This document shows, one piece after another, positions 13,561 through 24,648 of a stretch of 58,256 bases of DNA. The position numbers were made by a program, and so were the translations under genes. The stretch is from Welwitschia mirabilis. Taxonomy: Eukaryota > Gnetophyta > Gnetopsida > Welwitschiales. Location of the stretch: NCBI GenBank assembly GCA_051453625.1, contig JBOZIK010000001.1, positions 89,791,104 to 89,849,359 of the forward strand. The letters run 5' to 3'. Numbering within the stretch: position 1 is the first letter of the stretch; every line of letters starts with the position of its first letter. The notes beneath the pieces were generated by a model. That model was not told the DNA's origin. It made no database searches and saw nothing but the letters and a program-made list of their open reading frames with translations.

Positions 13561-15687
13561 TAAAATCCTTTGAGGTCCTCTTTTTAACTAAATTTCTTGG
13601 AGCACTATTTGAATAACATCATTAATAGAGTAATATCAATGGAAATTGGAGTGTTACCTATGTAAAAAGATCTTACATTCTACTTTCTAAGTAATTATTA
13701 TGATAAATTGGGATTATACCCTCTCAAGCTAAGAATATAAAAATCCCATCTTACTGCTTGAAATAGCTCAAAGTTTTCTTGTGATTGAGATGGATGTTCA
13801 TGACATCCTTTCTTTTCTTACCCCAATTAAACACTACTTTTTTTTGGTCCTTTTTTTTCTTTTCCTTTCTTATTTTATATTATTACATAATAGACACAGA
13901 CAAACATAGGATTAAATTCTACTTATTTCTTTATTAGCATTTTTATATTTTAAGAAAAATAAATCAAATTAATGTTATATATTTACCTATAATTAATTTC
14001 TAGATTATTTTGATTTACAAATAATACCAATCTCATAAGTTTGTATCATCCATTTCTTCATAGTTTTTATCACATAGAAAGATATCTTATAAATAGTTAA
14101 AGAGATGTAAACTTATTATAAAACATACATGAATAATTTTAAGGATAATACTTAACTAATGTAATAATAGGTTTTAACTCTTATTAATGGAATTCTAACT
14201 CAATATTTAGCCACACTTTGGACATGAGTTGATTTAAATTCAAGTCCTAAATTATACAAACATGAATGCATACTTATAAATGACCCCTGTTTCCTTAAAA
14301 CATCTTTGAAGGGTGCAACATGATCCATTAATATTAAGGTATTAAGATAATAAGTTATAATAAGTTGATATATGGATAGGATAGGAGAGTGATGATCAAA
14401 TCCACCTTTAAAAGAGTATCATAAAAAAAAATGTAATGCAACCTACCTTAGTAATAAAATCGAAGTATGGGAATGATTGTTATTAAGATTATTTTGATTT
14501 AGTTATGTTCAATAAATCCATCATATAAGTACATGCATATAGTTCTAACTAACATGGATATTTAATGGATTATTTAACTAGCATCATTAGGTTCATTTTA
14601 TAGAAACAATCATAAAAGAGAAAATAAGCATACTAGAACATCTCTATATTTAAGATTATAGCAGTGAAAACATAAATAAAGAAAATATTATTTTTTTTAA
14701 TAATAAAAATAAGATTTAAAATGTATTAAATCAAATCTTAATAATATATTTAAAGAAACTAACCCATATCTAAACTATGCCAATCTTAGAAGCATTCTTA
14801 CATGCTCATATGACAATATCCATTGTGTAAGAAAGATAAACAAAAGAAATATAGTTCACTAATGGTTGTTAAGATATAACTCTTTATCCAAATTTTATTT
14901 GGCTTTATTGTAAGTTACGGAAATAAGTAATAAATCAAGGACTATTTATGTTACTTAAAATACTAAGGTAATACTCTTACAAGCATGTGCATTCAAAGTA
15001 AGATAAAGTAAAAAGTTAAAAGAGTATTTATGCTAATAAAATATTATTTCTAAGTATTGTAATAACTTCTCTATAATTTTAAAACATTAATTATGCTATT
15101 TTTGGGCTCTAAGAAGATATTATAATAAAAAATAAAATAAATAATTAATTATAAAGTAAAAAGATAAATTATAATAGTTTTTCATAAACTTAATTCATAA
15201 TAGAATCCTAAGAAAGTGTATTAAGCTATCTTGAAATTTTAAAACCATTATTTCTAAGGTTATGATTTAAGGTTAAAGCCTNNNNNNNNNNNNNNNNNNN
15301 NNNNNNNNNNNNNNNNNNNNNNNNNNNNNNNNNNNNNNNNNNNNNNNNNNNNNNNNNNNNNNNNNNNNNNNNNNNNNNNNNNNNNNNNNNNNNNNNNNNN
15401 NNNNNNNNNNNNNNNNNNNNNNNNNNNNNNNNNNNNNNNNNNNNNNNNNNNNNNNNAAATTAAATAATTAATTAATTATAAAGTAAAAAGATAAATTATA
15501 ATAGTTTTTCATAAACTAAATTCATAATAGAATCCTAAGAAAGTGTATTAAGCTATCTTAAAATTTTAAAACCATTATTTCTAAGGTTATGATTTAAGGT
15601 TAAAGCATATCAAAGTTTCTCAAATTATAGTCCTATCTTACTACACTAAAATAATCATGAATTTTAAAATACTTTGAGTTTTTAAAT
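13561..15687. other. AT-rich non-coding DNA, includes a gap-flank duplication
   Basis: Nothing coding recognised. The 175-N gap at 15282-15456 is flanked by near-identical copies, 15129-15281 and 15457-15607, differing at a handful of positions. This looks like an unmerged contig overlap. Confidence 0.55.
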
Positions 15688-15692
15688 GATTC
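15688..15692. repeat. Target site duplication GATTC (left)
   Basis: The 5-bp sequence gattc abuts the left LTR and recurs at 24644-24648 directly after the right LTR. A 5-bp duplication is what Copia integrases produce. Confidence 0.65.
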
Positions 15693-15725
15693 TAATAGGA
15701 TTGAGAGCCCTAGAAGGGGGGTGAA

Positions 15726-16621
15726 TAGGTTCTTAAAAAATAGATAAAATATTCTAAATGAACTAATGATGTATCAAAAGATTTCATAAAATAATTCACT
15801 AATTAAAAATGTTCATGAAAATAAAAGCTAACAAAATTTAAAGATATGAACTAACTAAATGCACAAAATACCAAATAGATGCACATAAGATTTATAGTGG
15901 TTCAAGAAACTCCCTACTCCACTCTCGATAATTAGATTATTACCATGCTTAATGCAGATCTTCATTACTTCACTAGGTATTCTAAGTTCACTTATAACCT
16001 TTATAAATAGACTTTTCTAGGCTTAGTCTCAACTTTTAATGGACTTTTATAGGCTTATTCTCAATCTTTCACAATGTAGAATATGAATGTAATGATGCCG
16101 AGATGGACAGATATCACTCATTCNNNNNNNNNNNNNNNNNNNNNNNNNNNNNNNNNNNNNNNNNNNNNNNNNNNNNNNNNNNNNNNNNNNNNNNNNNNNN
16201 NNNNNNNNNNNNNNNNNNNNNNNTAGGTTCTTAAAAAATAAATAAAATATTCTAAATGAACTAACGATATATCAAAAGCTTTCATAAAATAATTCACTAA
16301 TTGAAAATGTGCATGAAAATAAAATCTAACAAAATTTAAAGACATGAACTAACTAAAAGCATAAAATACCAAATAGATGCACATAAGATTTATAGTGGTT
16401 CAAGAAACTCCCTACTTCACTCTCGATGATTAGATTATTACCATGCTTAATGCAGATCTTCATTACTTCACTAGGTATTCTAAGTTCACCTATAACCTTT
16501 AGAAATAGACTTTTCTAGGCTTAGTCTCAACTTTTAATGGACTTTTCTAGGCTTATTCTCAATCTTTCACAATGTAGAATATGAATGTAATGATGCTGAG
16601 ATGCACAGATATCACTTATTC
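15726..16621. other. 100-N gap with ~400-bp duplicated flanks inside LTR
   Basis: 15726-16123 and 16224-16621 run in parallel with only scattered substitutions, separated by exactly 100 N (16124-16223). This is most simply an unmerged overlap of two contigs or haplotypes. Confidence 0.8.
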
Positions 16622-16919
16622 TTGATATAATAGATTTAATGTAGCTCTTCTTCTATGAATGTATAATAGATAAAGCACTAGATTTAACTTTGAATGTAGA
16701 GATAATATAGATAATAGATCTTTTTTGGCTATGAGTACAAATGCTAAGATTTAATAGTGAATATTATAAGTTTTAGTGCTCATTCATTAGTTAAAAAAGA
16801 GTTTTAGTTATTTATCTCTTAGCTAGTTATATTAAAAGGCTTTTAGGATTTATTACATTTGAAAATGCACTTNNNNNNNNNNCAATGGCTATAAATAACT
16901 AGAAAATGGCTATTTCATT

Positions 16920-17530
16920 TCATCTGGTCAACTCCTCAAAAGTCCGATTGACCCTATCTAGTGTCGTGACTTACACAGGTCATCCAAGTGAAATTTTTGG
17001 TTGCCTCAGTTTCTTACAACTCTATGTTTAGTCTACTCCTTAAGATTTGGTTGACTTATTCTAGTCACCCGCCATTACGTTTAGTCACCTACTAGTCCTG
17101 ATAAAGATCTTTCCAATTTCCTGCATTAGGTATGGTTGACCCCTTCAAGTATCTGGTCGATCCCATGATGATCGACTCAGGAGTATCAGATACATAGCGC
17201 TCAAATCCGATCAACCATTTTAATGGTCTAGTCGATCCCTTGACAATCAGTTTAGGAGTACTATTCATAGGTTGACAAATCTGGTCATCAAAGGTCTAGT
17301 CTATCCCTTGTCATTTACTTTATGGATACTATTACTAGGTTCATAAATCTAGTTAAACCCATAAAGATCTAGTCAACCCCTTACCATTTAATTTAGGGAT
17401 ACTAGCTCTTGAGGTTACAGGTCCAGTCGACCTTATCAAAAATCTAGTTGATACCTCTGAATTCAGTTCAAGTTTTGAGTGTCTGCTTCAAGTACAGTTA
17501 ACCCCTTGAAAGTCCAGTTGATCCATCAAG
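16920..17530. repeat. GTCGACC-type degenerate subrepeat array in left LTR
   Basis: Modules such as 'agtccgattgaccc', 'ggtctagtcgatcccttg' and 'gtccagtcgacc' recur every few tens of bases. The same array occurs at 23880-24490 in the right LTR. It has more CpG than its surroundings, which suggests it was originally rich in GGTCGACC palindromes. Such arrays are common in plant Copia LTRs; any regulatory role is inference. Confidence 0.6.
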
Positions 17531-17689
17531 AGGATAAATGAATTTGATAGGTTTTTAATAATTATAATTCAATTGTTTTGGCTTCATCTTAAAACCTATA
17601 AGTGATTAGCATTTTCTACATAAGATACACAAAATTTGCTACCTAGAAAAACATTAGTTTTACATTAATTAGTAAAACATAATCTAACA

Positions 17690-17700
17690 ATCTCCTCTTG
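17690..17700 (-). other. Polypurine tract of the Copia element
   Basis: On the minus strand 'caagaggagat' sits directly before the LTR start TGTTAGATT. This matches the usual plant Copia arrangement of a GA-rich tract priming plus-strand DNA synthesis. Confidence 0.7.
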
Positions 17701-18301
17701 ACATTGATGGTAAATAATACTTAGTTGTGAAAATATTTAAGACTTAGGAAAACTCCTCCTCATAAAATGCCTATTGTTCTTTACAAAATATTTTGCATTT
17801 TGAAGCCAAATTAAGACATGTTGAATAGTCAAATTTTGTACTTAAAATGAAAAAATTTTAAGATGCATATTTAGAGGGTTAAGAACTTAAATTTTATGAA
17901 AATCACAATGAGATCATATAAACCATTTAAATATTGATCATTTGATACATTTTAGAGTTCATTTCTAATATTAGACATTAACATTTGAATTTATAAAATA
18001 ACCATTTGAAACTTTAATATTCATCATTGGAAAAAACATGTTAAGCACATATGATTTGCACAAATACAAAACTATTTGAGATACCAATTGAGAATAATTT
18101 AAAACATAAAATAAAGTGCATGTTTATTTTATTAAATATATGCAAACTTATAAAAAAAAAGTCCTCATTAAGAGCATGCTACATCTGAAATCATAAGTAA
18201 ATAGACAACAACAAACAACTAATTCTTCCCCTTCTAACATCAATAACAAAGGAGAGAATAAAAACACATAAATAAAACATAATTAAAGCTTTTAATTATA
18301 T
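17701..18301. other. Element 3' untranslated region
   Basis: Between the polypurine tract and the acidic end of the last reading frame, the AT-rich sequence shows no coding motif on either strand. Confidence 0.45.
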
Positions 18302-19333
18302 TCCTCCTCCTATTCTTCTTCCTCTTCAGAGTTTTCTTCTGAATCTTCTTCATCTCCTCCTATGTGTGCTAAGCTGGTGGCCTCTGCTGAAGTATTAGCA
18401 ATATCATATTCAGATGCTATGAGTGCTTCTTTTATGTGTTTGGTACAGGGATCAATCTATCTTAGATATTAAAGAGTCCCATCAAGAGAGTATTCCTTTG
18501 GAGAGGATGACTTTGAGGACTTCTTAAAAGTGGTAAAGATATGCATACAAGACAAAGTTATACACTTAATGAGTGCCACATGTTAGAGGGTTTCAAGTTT
18601 TAGATGGAAGGTTACATGAAAATGGTGGCACAAAATTGTGATAAGCACAAATTAGGGTAAGTCCCTAGTCGTATGATGCTACAATTGAGAGACCATATTC
18701 TTTAGTATAATGGTAGAAGCATTAATAGAATTTTTTCTTCCTACCAAATACATTAGATATGCTTTGTAGTTGGAGGCCTCATCACAGTTCCCCACTAAAG
18801 GTATAAAATTACAAGTGAAAATCAAATGAAGAAAGTGATACTTAGGTGTTAGCAAAGAAGTAGAGATGGTGTGTTTTCAAGAGTGAATCTTATCACAGAT
18901 CTTCCTAGTAACTATAGGCTTATCTTTCATGGTATCTCTAAGAGGCCAAAACATTTCATAATTACTTTTAAGAAGATTAATCAAATTAGAGATGAGATTT
19001 GTAGTAACTCTCAACTACTTTTCCAAAACAAGGATTTCAGGGTTCCTAATTCACAATCATAAGATGCATTATAATAAAACATGCAAGTAAGAAACAAATA
19101 AGCAGATCCAGAAACATCTAGAAAATAATTAAGATCCTAATTTCTTAAGAGCTAAATAACTTCATTGAGCTCTCTAGGCTCTGAGATTGCCATAGACCAT
19201 TCTTGCAAACATGCTTTTTTTCAAACTTTTTTAAAAATTGATCAACATATTTCTTAGACATCACATGGTAGAAAAGGATAGGATTTCTTAACGAAGCTTC
19301 TTTAACTATCTTTTTTAATGAGATTTTAGTCAT
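18302..19333 (-). pseudogene. Putative plant transposon protein domain (PF20167-like), decayed
   Basis: The minus strand reads from ATG at 19333 (MTKISLKKIVKEASLRNPIL) with stops and frameshifts. A middle part reads 'NFIPLVGNCDEASNYKAYLM' and then 'HHTTRDLP.FVLITILCHHF'. This follows the order of the 'putative plant transposon protein' domain, whose members typically have an HNILP..GH.DEV.YY.A.L segment followed by TR.LPYG.FLT.VF. The C-terminal end is strongly acidic (DEEDSEENSEEEEE, 18305-18350). The biochemical role of this domain is not known to me; it is frequent in plant retroelements and their relics. Its place between protease and 3' LTR, where pol should be, suggests it replaced pol or came in by template switching. 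The assignment is from memory of the pattern and not from a search. Confidence 0.5.
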
Positions 19334-19949
19334 TTCTAAGAACCTGGTGGCAAAAAATCTGAGAAAAAGACACTAGATTTGGAAGTAAAGCTCTAGATCT
19401 AAAAGGAAAAACTCTATATGTGAAAGATAAAGAAGTTAGAATATAAAGAAATTGATTTAGAGGCCTCTTTCTCTTATAAACAAAGTAAAATATGGTGATT
19501 TGAAGAAAGAAATCAAGTTCATTAATGATACTTCTACACTATGATTTGTAAGGTCTAGTTAACCGGTTGAGGTTCTAGTCAACTCATCGAGATGCAGGTC
19601 TATAGCATAGGAAGGGGTCTGGGCAGCTAGGCTTTTAGGCTAGTTAAATAAATCATAAATCTAATCGACTACCATGAAATCAGCTAGAGGACAGTGAGTA
19701 AACACCCAATTCACTTTTGTGATTGATAAGTAAATTCAAGAAATTAGGTGTTACTTTAGAGTTTTCTAGAAAACATCTAGATTTATCAAAATTTAAGCTG
19801 ACATTTCTATTTTCCATGTTGTAGTTTATATAATTTACCTAGTTAATTAAACAAATATTTATTCTATAGATATTATTTACTTAATTTGCAGTAAAAATAA
19901 CAACATTTGTTTTCACATCCATAGTTTTACATTTTGATTTTTTAAAAAA

Positions 19950-20199
19950 TTACTTTAGAATCTTTGTCATACAATTGACTAATACTCAATAATTTATGTT
20001 TTAAACCATTCACATAAAGCACATTATTAAGTTTAGGTAACTTACCTTTTTTGATGCATCGTGTATCTTATATCTTTACCTTTCCATTGTTTTTAAAAAT
20101 GATATCACCTCTATTAATACTTCTTAGTTGTTGAAAGTTTGATCTTTCTTTAATCACATTTCTTGAGCATTCACTATTTAGATACCAACTATTTGCACT
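19950..20199 (-). pseudogene. Copia protease remnant (with loss of pol downstream)
   Basis: The minus strand reads 'SANSWYLNSECSRNVIKERS' and, about 40 residues later, 'LPKLNNVLYVNGLKHKLLSI' followed by SQLYDKDSKVIF. In intact Copia polyproteins this corresponds to the protease with W.LDSGCSRHM and NVLYV.GLKHNLLSISQL. The catalytic Asp-Ser-Gly is changed to Asn-Ser-Glu (both consistent with G-to-A), so it cannot be an active aspartic protease as written. The similarity stops soon after VIF, where the GAG pre-integrase domain should follow. From about 19.95 to 19.34 kb I see only a decayed stretch with another copy of the LTR-like 'ggtctagttaaccggttgag' module (19549-19568). Confidence 0.7.
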
Positions 20200-20799
20200 T
20201 AATCCTTTGAGAGCTATCTATGTTAGAAGACTTTTGAGATTGTTAGCTCTTACCTACTTAGTCTTGTTAGACTTAGGTAACATACTTCTTTTAGGAATGA
20301 ATTTAAATGGTAAAGAATTTACATAATTTGAGAAAAGAATTAGTTTTCTAATATTGTAAAATATCTTTGAATGATTAATTTTATCATAAAAATTACATAA
20401 AACATTAGAAGTATACTTACATTACTTATTTACCTATTTTTATGGATTTTGTAAACTAAAACCAATACCTGATATGTCTCCCATAGGTTTCCGCACTATA
20501 AGCATCTATTCCAATTTAGAAGAATCACCAGAAAATTTATTTACAAAGAAAGATAGATCTTTTACCTATGAAAATAGATTGATGTTGTTAGATTTTAGCA
20601 CATTATACTTCATTTTCATTTCTTCCTTCTCTTTGGTGAGAGTATTCACTACTTTGTTTAGATCGTTTATCCTTTAGATAGCTTTTTACATTCATCATAT
20701 AACTCTTAATATGTATCTTCTAACTCATTCTCTTCTTTATCGACTATGTCCAAGTCATCAGGCTCTAATGTGCTAGGTAAGTTTTTGAGGGAAGGCATA

Positions 20800-22214
20800 A
20801 ATGCCATAAAAGATAATCTTCTGTATTTGTCTGACTCTTAACCTAAACAACTGTCATGATCATCATCCTCATTGTTCCATATTGTAATAAAAGAGGGATT
20901 ATTTGTTTTCCTATTATCTCTTCTTGTGTTAGGGCACTTATTTATCATATGACCAAATTCTTTACATGAGTAGCATTAGATTTATTTATCTTTTTATTTA
21001 TCCTTTTTGTATTTTAGATGATTTCGTTTTGAGTTTTTACTTGACTCTTCTTTTTTTTCTTTCTATGTAGAAACTTCCTCAGTCTTCTAACTTGGAGAGC
21101 CACTTCAACATCATTTAAGTCCTCATCTAACCTTTTAGATCTGTAATCTTTCTACACAAATTTTAAAGTAATACCTTTCTTTTTATCTTTAATAAATTTG
21201 AGTCCATAGGTTTGTGGATTACCTTGTAGTTTTTCCAGTACCATTGCATTTATATTTTTATTCTCTTCGATGGTTGTGACCTTTGGTATAAATCTATTTG
21301 GTAGAGATCTCAAAACCTTCCTTACCACCTTTACTTCATCCAGTCATTCTCTAAGGCTTGTCATAGAGTTCATGATATTAGTAAGTCTTAAAAAGAATTC
21401 CTATAAGGTCTTCTCTTTGTCCATATGGATGTCTTCAAATTTTGAAATAAGAATTTGAAGTTTTACTTACTTTACAATTGAGATTCCTTCATAAGCTACT
21501 TTAAGAATGTCCAAAGCATTTTTAGCATGATTACAGTTTANNNNNNNNNNNNNNNNNNNNNNNNNNNNNNNNNNNNNNNNNNNNNNNNNNNNNNNNNNNN
21601 NNNNNNNNNNNNNNNNNNNNNNNNNNNNNNNNNNNNNNNNTGGTTGTGACCTTTGGTATAAATCTCTTTGGTAGAGATCTCAAAACCTTCCTTACCACCT
21701 TTACTTCATCCAATCATTCTCTAAGGCTTGTCATAGAGTTCATGATATTAGTAAGTCTTGAAAAGAATTCCTATAAGGTCTTCTCTTTGTCCATATGGAT
21801 GTCTTCAAATTTTGAAATAAGCATTTGAAGTTTTACTTACTTTACAGTTGAGATTCCTTCATAAGCTACTTTAAGAATGTCCAAAGCATTTTTAGCATGA
21901 TTATAGTTTACTATATTCTTAAACTCATTTGCACAAACTATAAAAAATATTGCATTAAGAGCATGGATGTATGTGATGGCATTTGACTTGTCAGTGGGGG
22001 TCCATTAATTTTGAGTTTTTATAACTAAGTAAGTACTATCATTGACATCCATTTTTGTTGACATAGGCATAGAATAACCTTTATAAATAACTTCTTCTAT
22101 ATTAGCATCTAAAGATCTAAGAAATATTCTCATTCTACCTTTCTAGTAAGCATAGTTTGACCCATCAAACATGGGTAAATGACACATGGAAAAACTATCA
22201 GATGGATTACTCAT
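20800..22214 (-). pseudogene. Copia gag polyprotein (UBN2-type), decayed
   Basis: The minus strand starts at ATG 22214 (MSNPSDSFSMCHLPMFDGSN), an N-terminus typical of Copia gag, which normally continues YAYWK.RM; here the Trp codon is TAG. Later parts read 'NAKNALDILKVAYEG'-like and 'LDEVKVVRKVLRSLPKRFIP', the conserved core of plant Copia capsid proteins that coat element RNA in the cytoplasm. A CCHC zinc knuckle CYSCKEFGHMINKCP is intact at 20931-20976. Several stops replace Trp or Gln codons. The segment 21271-21540 is repeated at 21641-21910 across a 100-N gap, so the core is written twice in the assembly. Confidence 0.8.
21271..21910. other. 100-N gap with ~270-bp duplicated flanks inside gag
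   Basis: 21271-21540 and 21641-21910 are the same gag segment with about six differences, separated by exactly 100 N. Interpreted as unmerged contigs. Confidence 0.85.
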
Positions 22215-22930
22215 TATAGGGTTCTAAAATCTATATTTGTTAAAATCCAAAGNNNNNNNNNNNNNNNNNNNNNNNNNNNNNNNNNNNNNNNNNNNNNNNN
22301 NNNNNNNNNNNNNNNNNNNNNNNNNNNNNNNNNNNNNNNNNNNNNNNNNNNNNNNNNNNNNNNNNNNNNNNNNNNNNNNNNNNNNNNNNNNNNNNNNNNN
22401 NNNNNNNNNNNNNNNNNNNNNNNNNNNNNNNNNNNNNNNNNNNNNNNNNNNNNNNNNNNNNNNNNNNNNNNNNNNNNNNNNNNNNNNNNNNNNNNNNNNN
22501 NNNNNNNNNNNNNNNNNNNNNNNNNNNNNNNNNNNNNNNNNNNNNNNNNNNNNNNNNNNNNNNNNNNNNNNNNNNNNNNNNNNNNNNNNNNNNNNNNNNN
22601 NNNNNNNNNNNNNNNNNNNNNNNNNNNNNNNNNNNNNNNNNNNNNNNNNNNNNNNNNNNNNNNNNNNNNNNNNNNNNNNNNNNNNNNNNNNNNNNNNNNN
22701 NNNNNNNNNNNNNNNNNNNNNNNNNNNNNNNNNNNNNNNNNNNNNNNNNNNNNNNNNNNNNNNNNNNNNNNNNNNNNNNNNNNNNNNNNNNNNNNNNNNN
22801 NNNNNNNNNNNNNNNNNNNNNNNNNNNNNNNNNNNNNNNNNNNNNNNNNNNNNNNNNNNNNNNNNNNNNNNNNNNNNNNNNNNNNNNNNACAATCTAGAT
22901 TGTTTAAAATCTAAAGAAGACTTAACTTAT

Positions 22931-22941
22931 CTCTAATACCA
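22931..22941 (-). other. Primer binding site (initiator tRNA-Met type)
   Basis: The minus strand reads tggtattagag, differing at one position (C-to-T) from the usual TGGTATCAGAG complementary to the 3' end of plant initiator tRNA-Met. It lies directly downstream of the right LTR in element orientation, as required for minus-strand DNA priming. Confidence 0.75.
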
Positions 22942-22943
22942 AT

Positions 22944-24643
22944 TGACAAGATCTAGAGAAGGATGAATAGGTTATTAAAAAGAAAAAGAAAATATTCTAA
23001 ATGAACTAATAATATATAAAAATCTTGCATAAAATAATTCACTAATTAAAAAAGTGCATGAAAAGAAAAGCTAGAAGAATTTAAATAAAGAGGCATGTAG
23101 CATACATAGTGGTTTAAGAAACTCCCTACTTCATTCTTGATGATCAGCTTATCTCNNNNNNNNNNNNNNNNNNNNNNNNNNNNNNNNNNNNNNNNNNNNN
23201 NNNNNNNNNNNNNNNNNNNNNNNNNNNNNNNNNNNNNNNNNNNNNNNNNNNNNNNATGAAAAGACAAGCTAGAATAATTTAAAGAAAGAGGCATGTAGCA
23301 TATATAGTGGTTTAAGAAACTCCCTACTTCATTCTTGAGGATCAGCTTATTACCAAGATTAATCCAAATCTCCATCACTCCACCAAGTATTCTAGTTTCA
23401 CCTATAACCTTTACAAATAAACTTTTCCAAGCTTGTTTTCAATCTTTAAATGGACTTTTCTAGGCTTAGTCTTAACCTTTCACAATGTAGAATAGTGATG
23501 TAATGATGCCAAGATGCACAGATATCACTCATTCTTGATACAATAGATTTGATGAAGCTCTTATCTTTTAGATATATAATAGATAAAGTAGTAGATCTGA
23601 TCTTGAATTTAGAGATAATATAAATAATAGATCTTTCTTGGTTAGAAGTATAAATGCTAAGATTCAACAGCGAATATTATAAGATTTTAGTACTTGATCA
23701 TTAGTTCAAAATTCTTTTAGTCATTTATCTCTTAGCTATTTATATTAAAAGGTTTTTACGATTTATTACATTTGAAAATGCACTTCTAATAGCTATAAAC
23801 CATTATACAATGGTTATATAATGGATACATAATAGATACAAAATAGATAGAAAATTTTAGTTTCATTCAGTTTGGTAGATTTCTTAAAAGTCTGATCGAT
23901 CCCATCTGGTGTCATGACTTACACAGGTCACTCGAGTGAAATTTTTGATTGTCCTAGTTTCTTATGGATCTATATCTAATTGACCCCTTAGGATCTAGTT
24001 GACCCCCATCTAGTCGCCTGCCATTATGTTTGATTGTCTTCTAGTCCTAATAGAGATCTTTCCAATTTCTTACATTAGGTCCAATTAATCCCTTTAGGTG
24101 TACAGTCAATTCTATGATGATCGTCTTAGGAGTATCAGGTTCACAGTTCTTAGATCTGATCAACCCCTTCAATTGTTTGTTCAACCCCTTGACAATCAGT
24201 TCAGGAGTACTGTTCACAGGTTCACAGATCCAGTAGACCTCATCATAGATCCTGTTGATGCCTTGTCATTCAGTTCAAGGATACTATTACTGGATTCATA
24301 AATCTAGTGAATGTTGTAAAGGTCTAATCAACCCCTTATAATTTGGTTCATGAATATTGGCTCTCAAGGTTATAGGTCCAGTCGATTCCATTAGAAATCT
24401 AGTTGATCCCTTTAAATTTAGTTCAATTTCTGAGTGTTTTCTTCAGGTGCGATCAACCCCTTGAAAGTTCAGTTGACCCCTCAAGAGGGTAAATGAACTT
24501 AATAGGTCTTTAGTAATTAAAATTTTATATTTTGGCTTGATCGTTAAACTTGCAAGTGATTAACATCTTCTGCACAAGATACAAAAAATTTGCTATATAG
24601 AAAAATATTAGTTTGACATTAATTGATAAAAAATAATCTAATA
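22944..24643 (-). repeat. Right LTR (5' LTR of the Copia element)
   Basis: It begins 'tgacaagatctagag' and ends 'aatctaata' (decayed from aatctaaca). It aligns along its length with the left LTR, including the GTCGACC-like array at 23880-24490. A 100-N gap at 23156-23255 has duplicated flanks (23058-23155 and 23256-23354), so real length is about 1.5 kb. Confidence 0.75.
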
Positions 24644-24648
24644 GATTC
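24644..24648. repeat. Target site duplication GATTC (right)
   Basis: Identical to 15688-15692, directly after the right LTR end. Confidence 0.65.

Larger units (their letters stand above)
15693..17689 (-). repeat. Left LTR (3' LTR of the Copia element)
   Basis: It starts 'taataggattgagagccc' and ends 'aatctaaca', which in element orientation reads TGTTAGATT...CCTATTA. The terminal TG/CA pair is intact at 17689 and decayed at 15693. The assembled length of about 2.0 kb is inflated: 15726-16123 and 16224-16621 are two copies of the same segment across a 100-N gap. True length is probably about 1.5 kb, in line with the right LTR. Confidence 0.75.
15693..24643 (-). mobile_element. Non-autonomous-looking Copia LTR retrotransposon
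   Basis: Two direct LTRs (15693-17689 and 22944-24643) enclose a ~5.25-kb internal region read on the minus strand. The order in that direction is: LTR, primer binding site resembling initiator tRNA-Met (22931-22941), gag with a CCHC knuckle, a protease remnant, a segment resembling the plant transposon protein domain, polypurine tract (17690-17700), LTR. The element is bounded by GATTC duplications. Copia elements normally carry integrase, reverse transcriptase and RNase H after the protease; none is visible between about 19.95 and 17.70 kb. Two internal gaps exist, but the 637-N gap lies before gag and cannot hide the pol domains. The LTRs have diverged by very roughly a fifth by eye, so the insertion is old. 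Confidence 0.75.

Noticed and set aside
18871-19062. 63-codon plus-strand open frame
   Set aside because: Antisense shadow of the decayed plant transposon protein segment.
22179-22914. Long open frames covering 22.2-22.9 kb on both strands
   Set aside because: They consist almost entirely of the 637-N gap; no real codons support them. The same holds for 31.3-31.9, 40.5-40.8, 47.7-48.5 and 52.6-52.9 kb.
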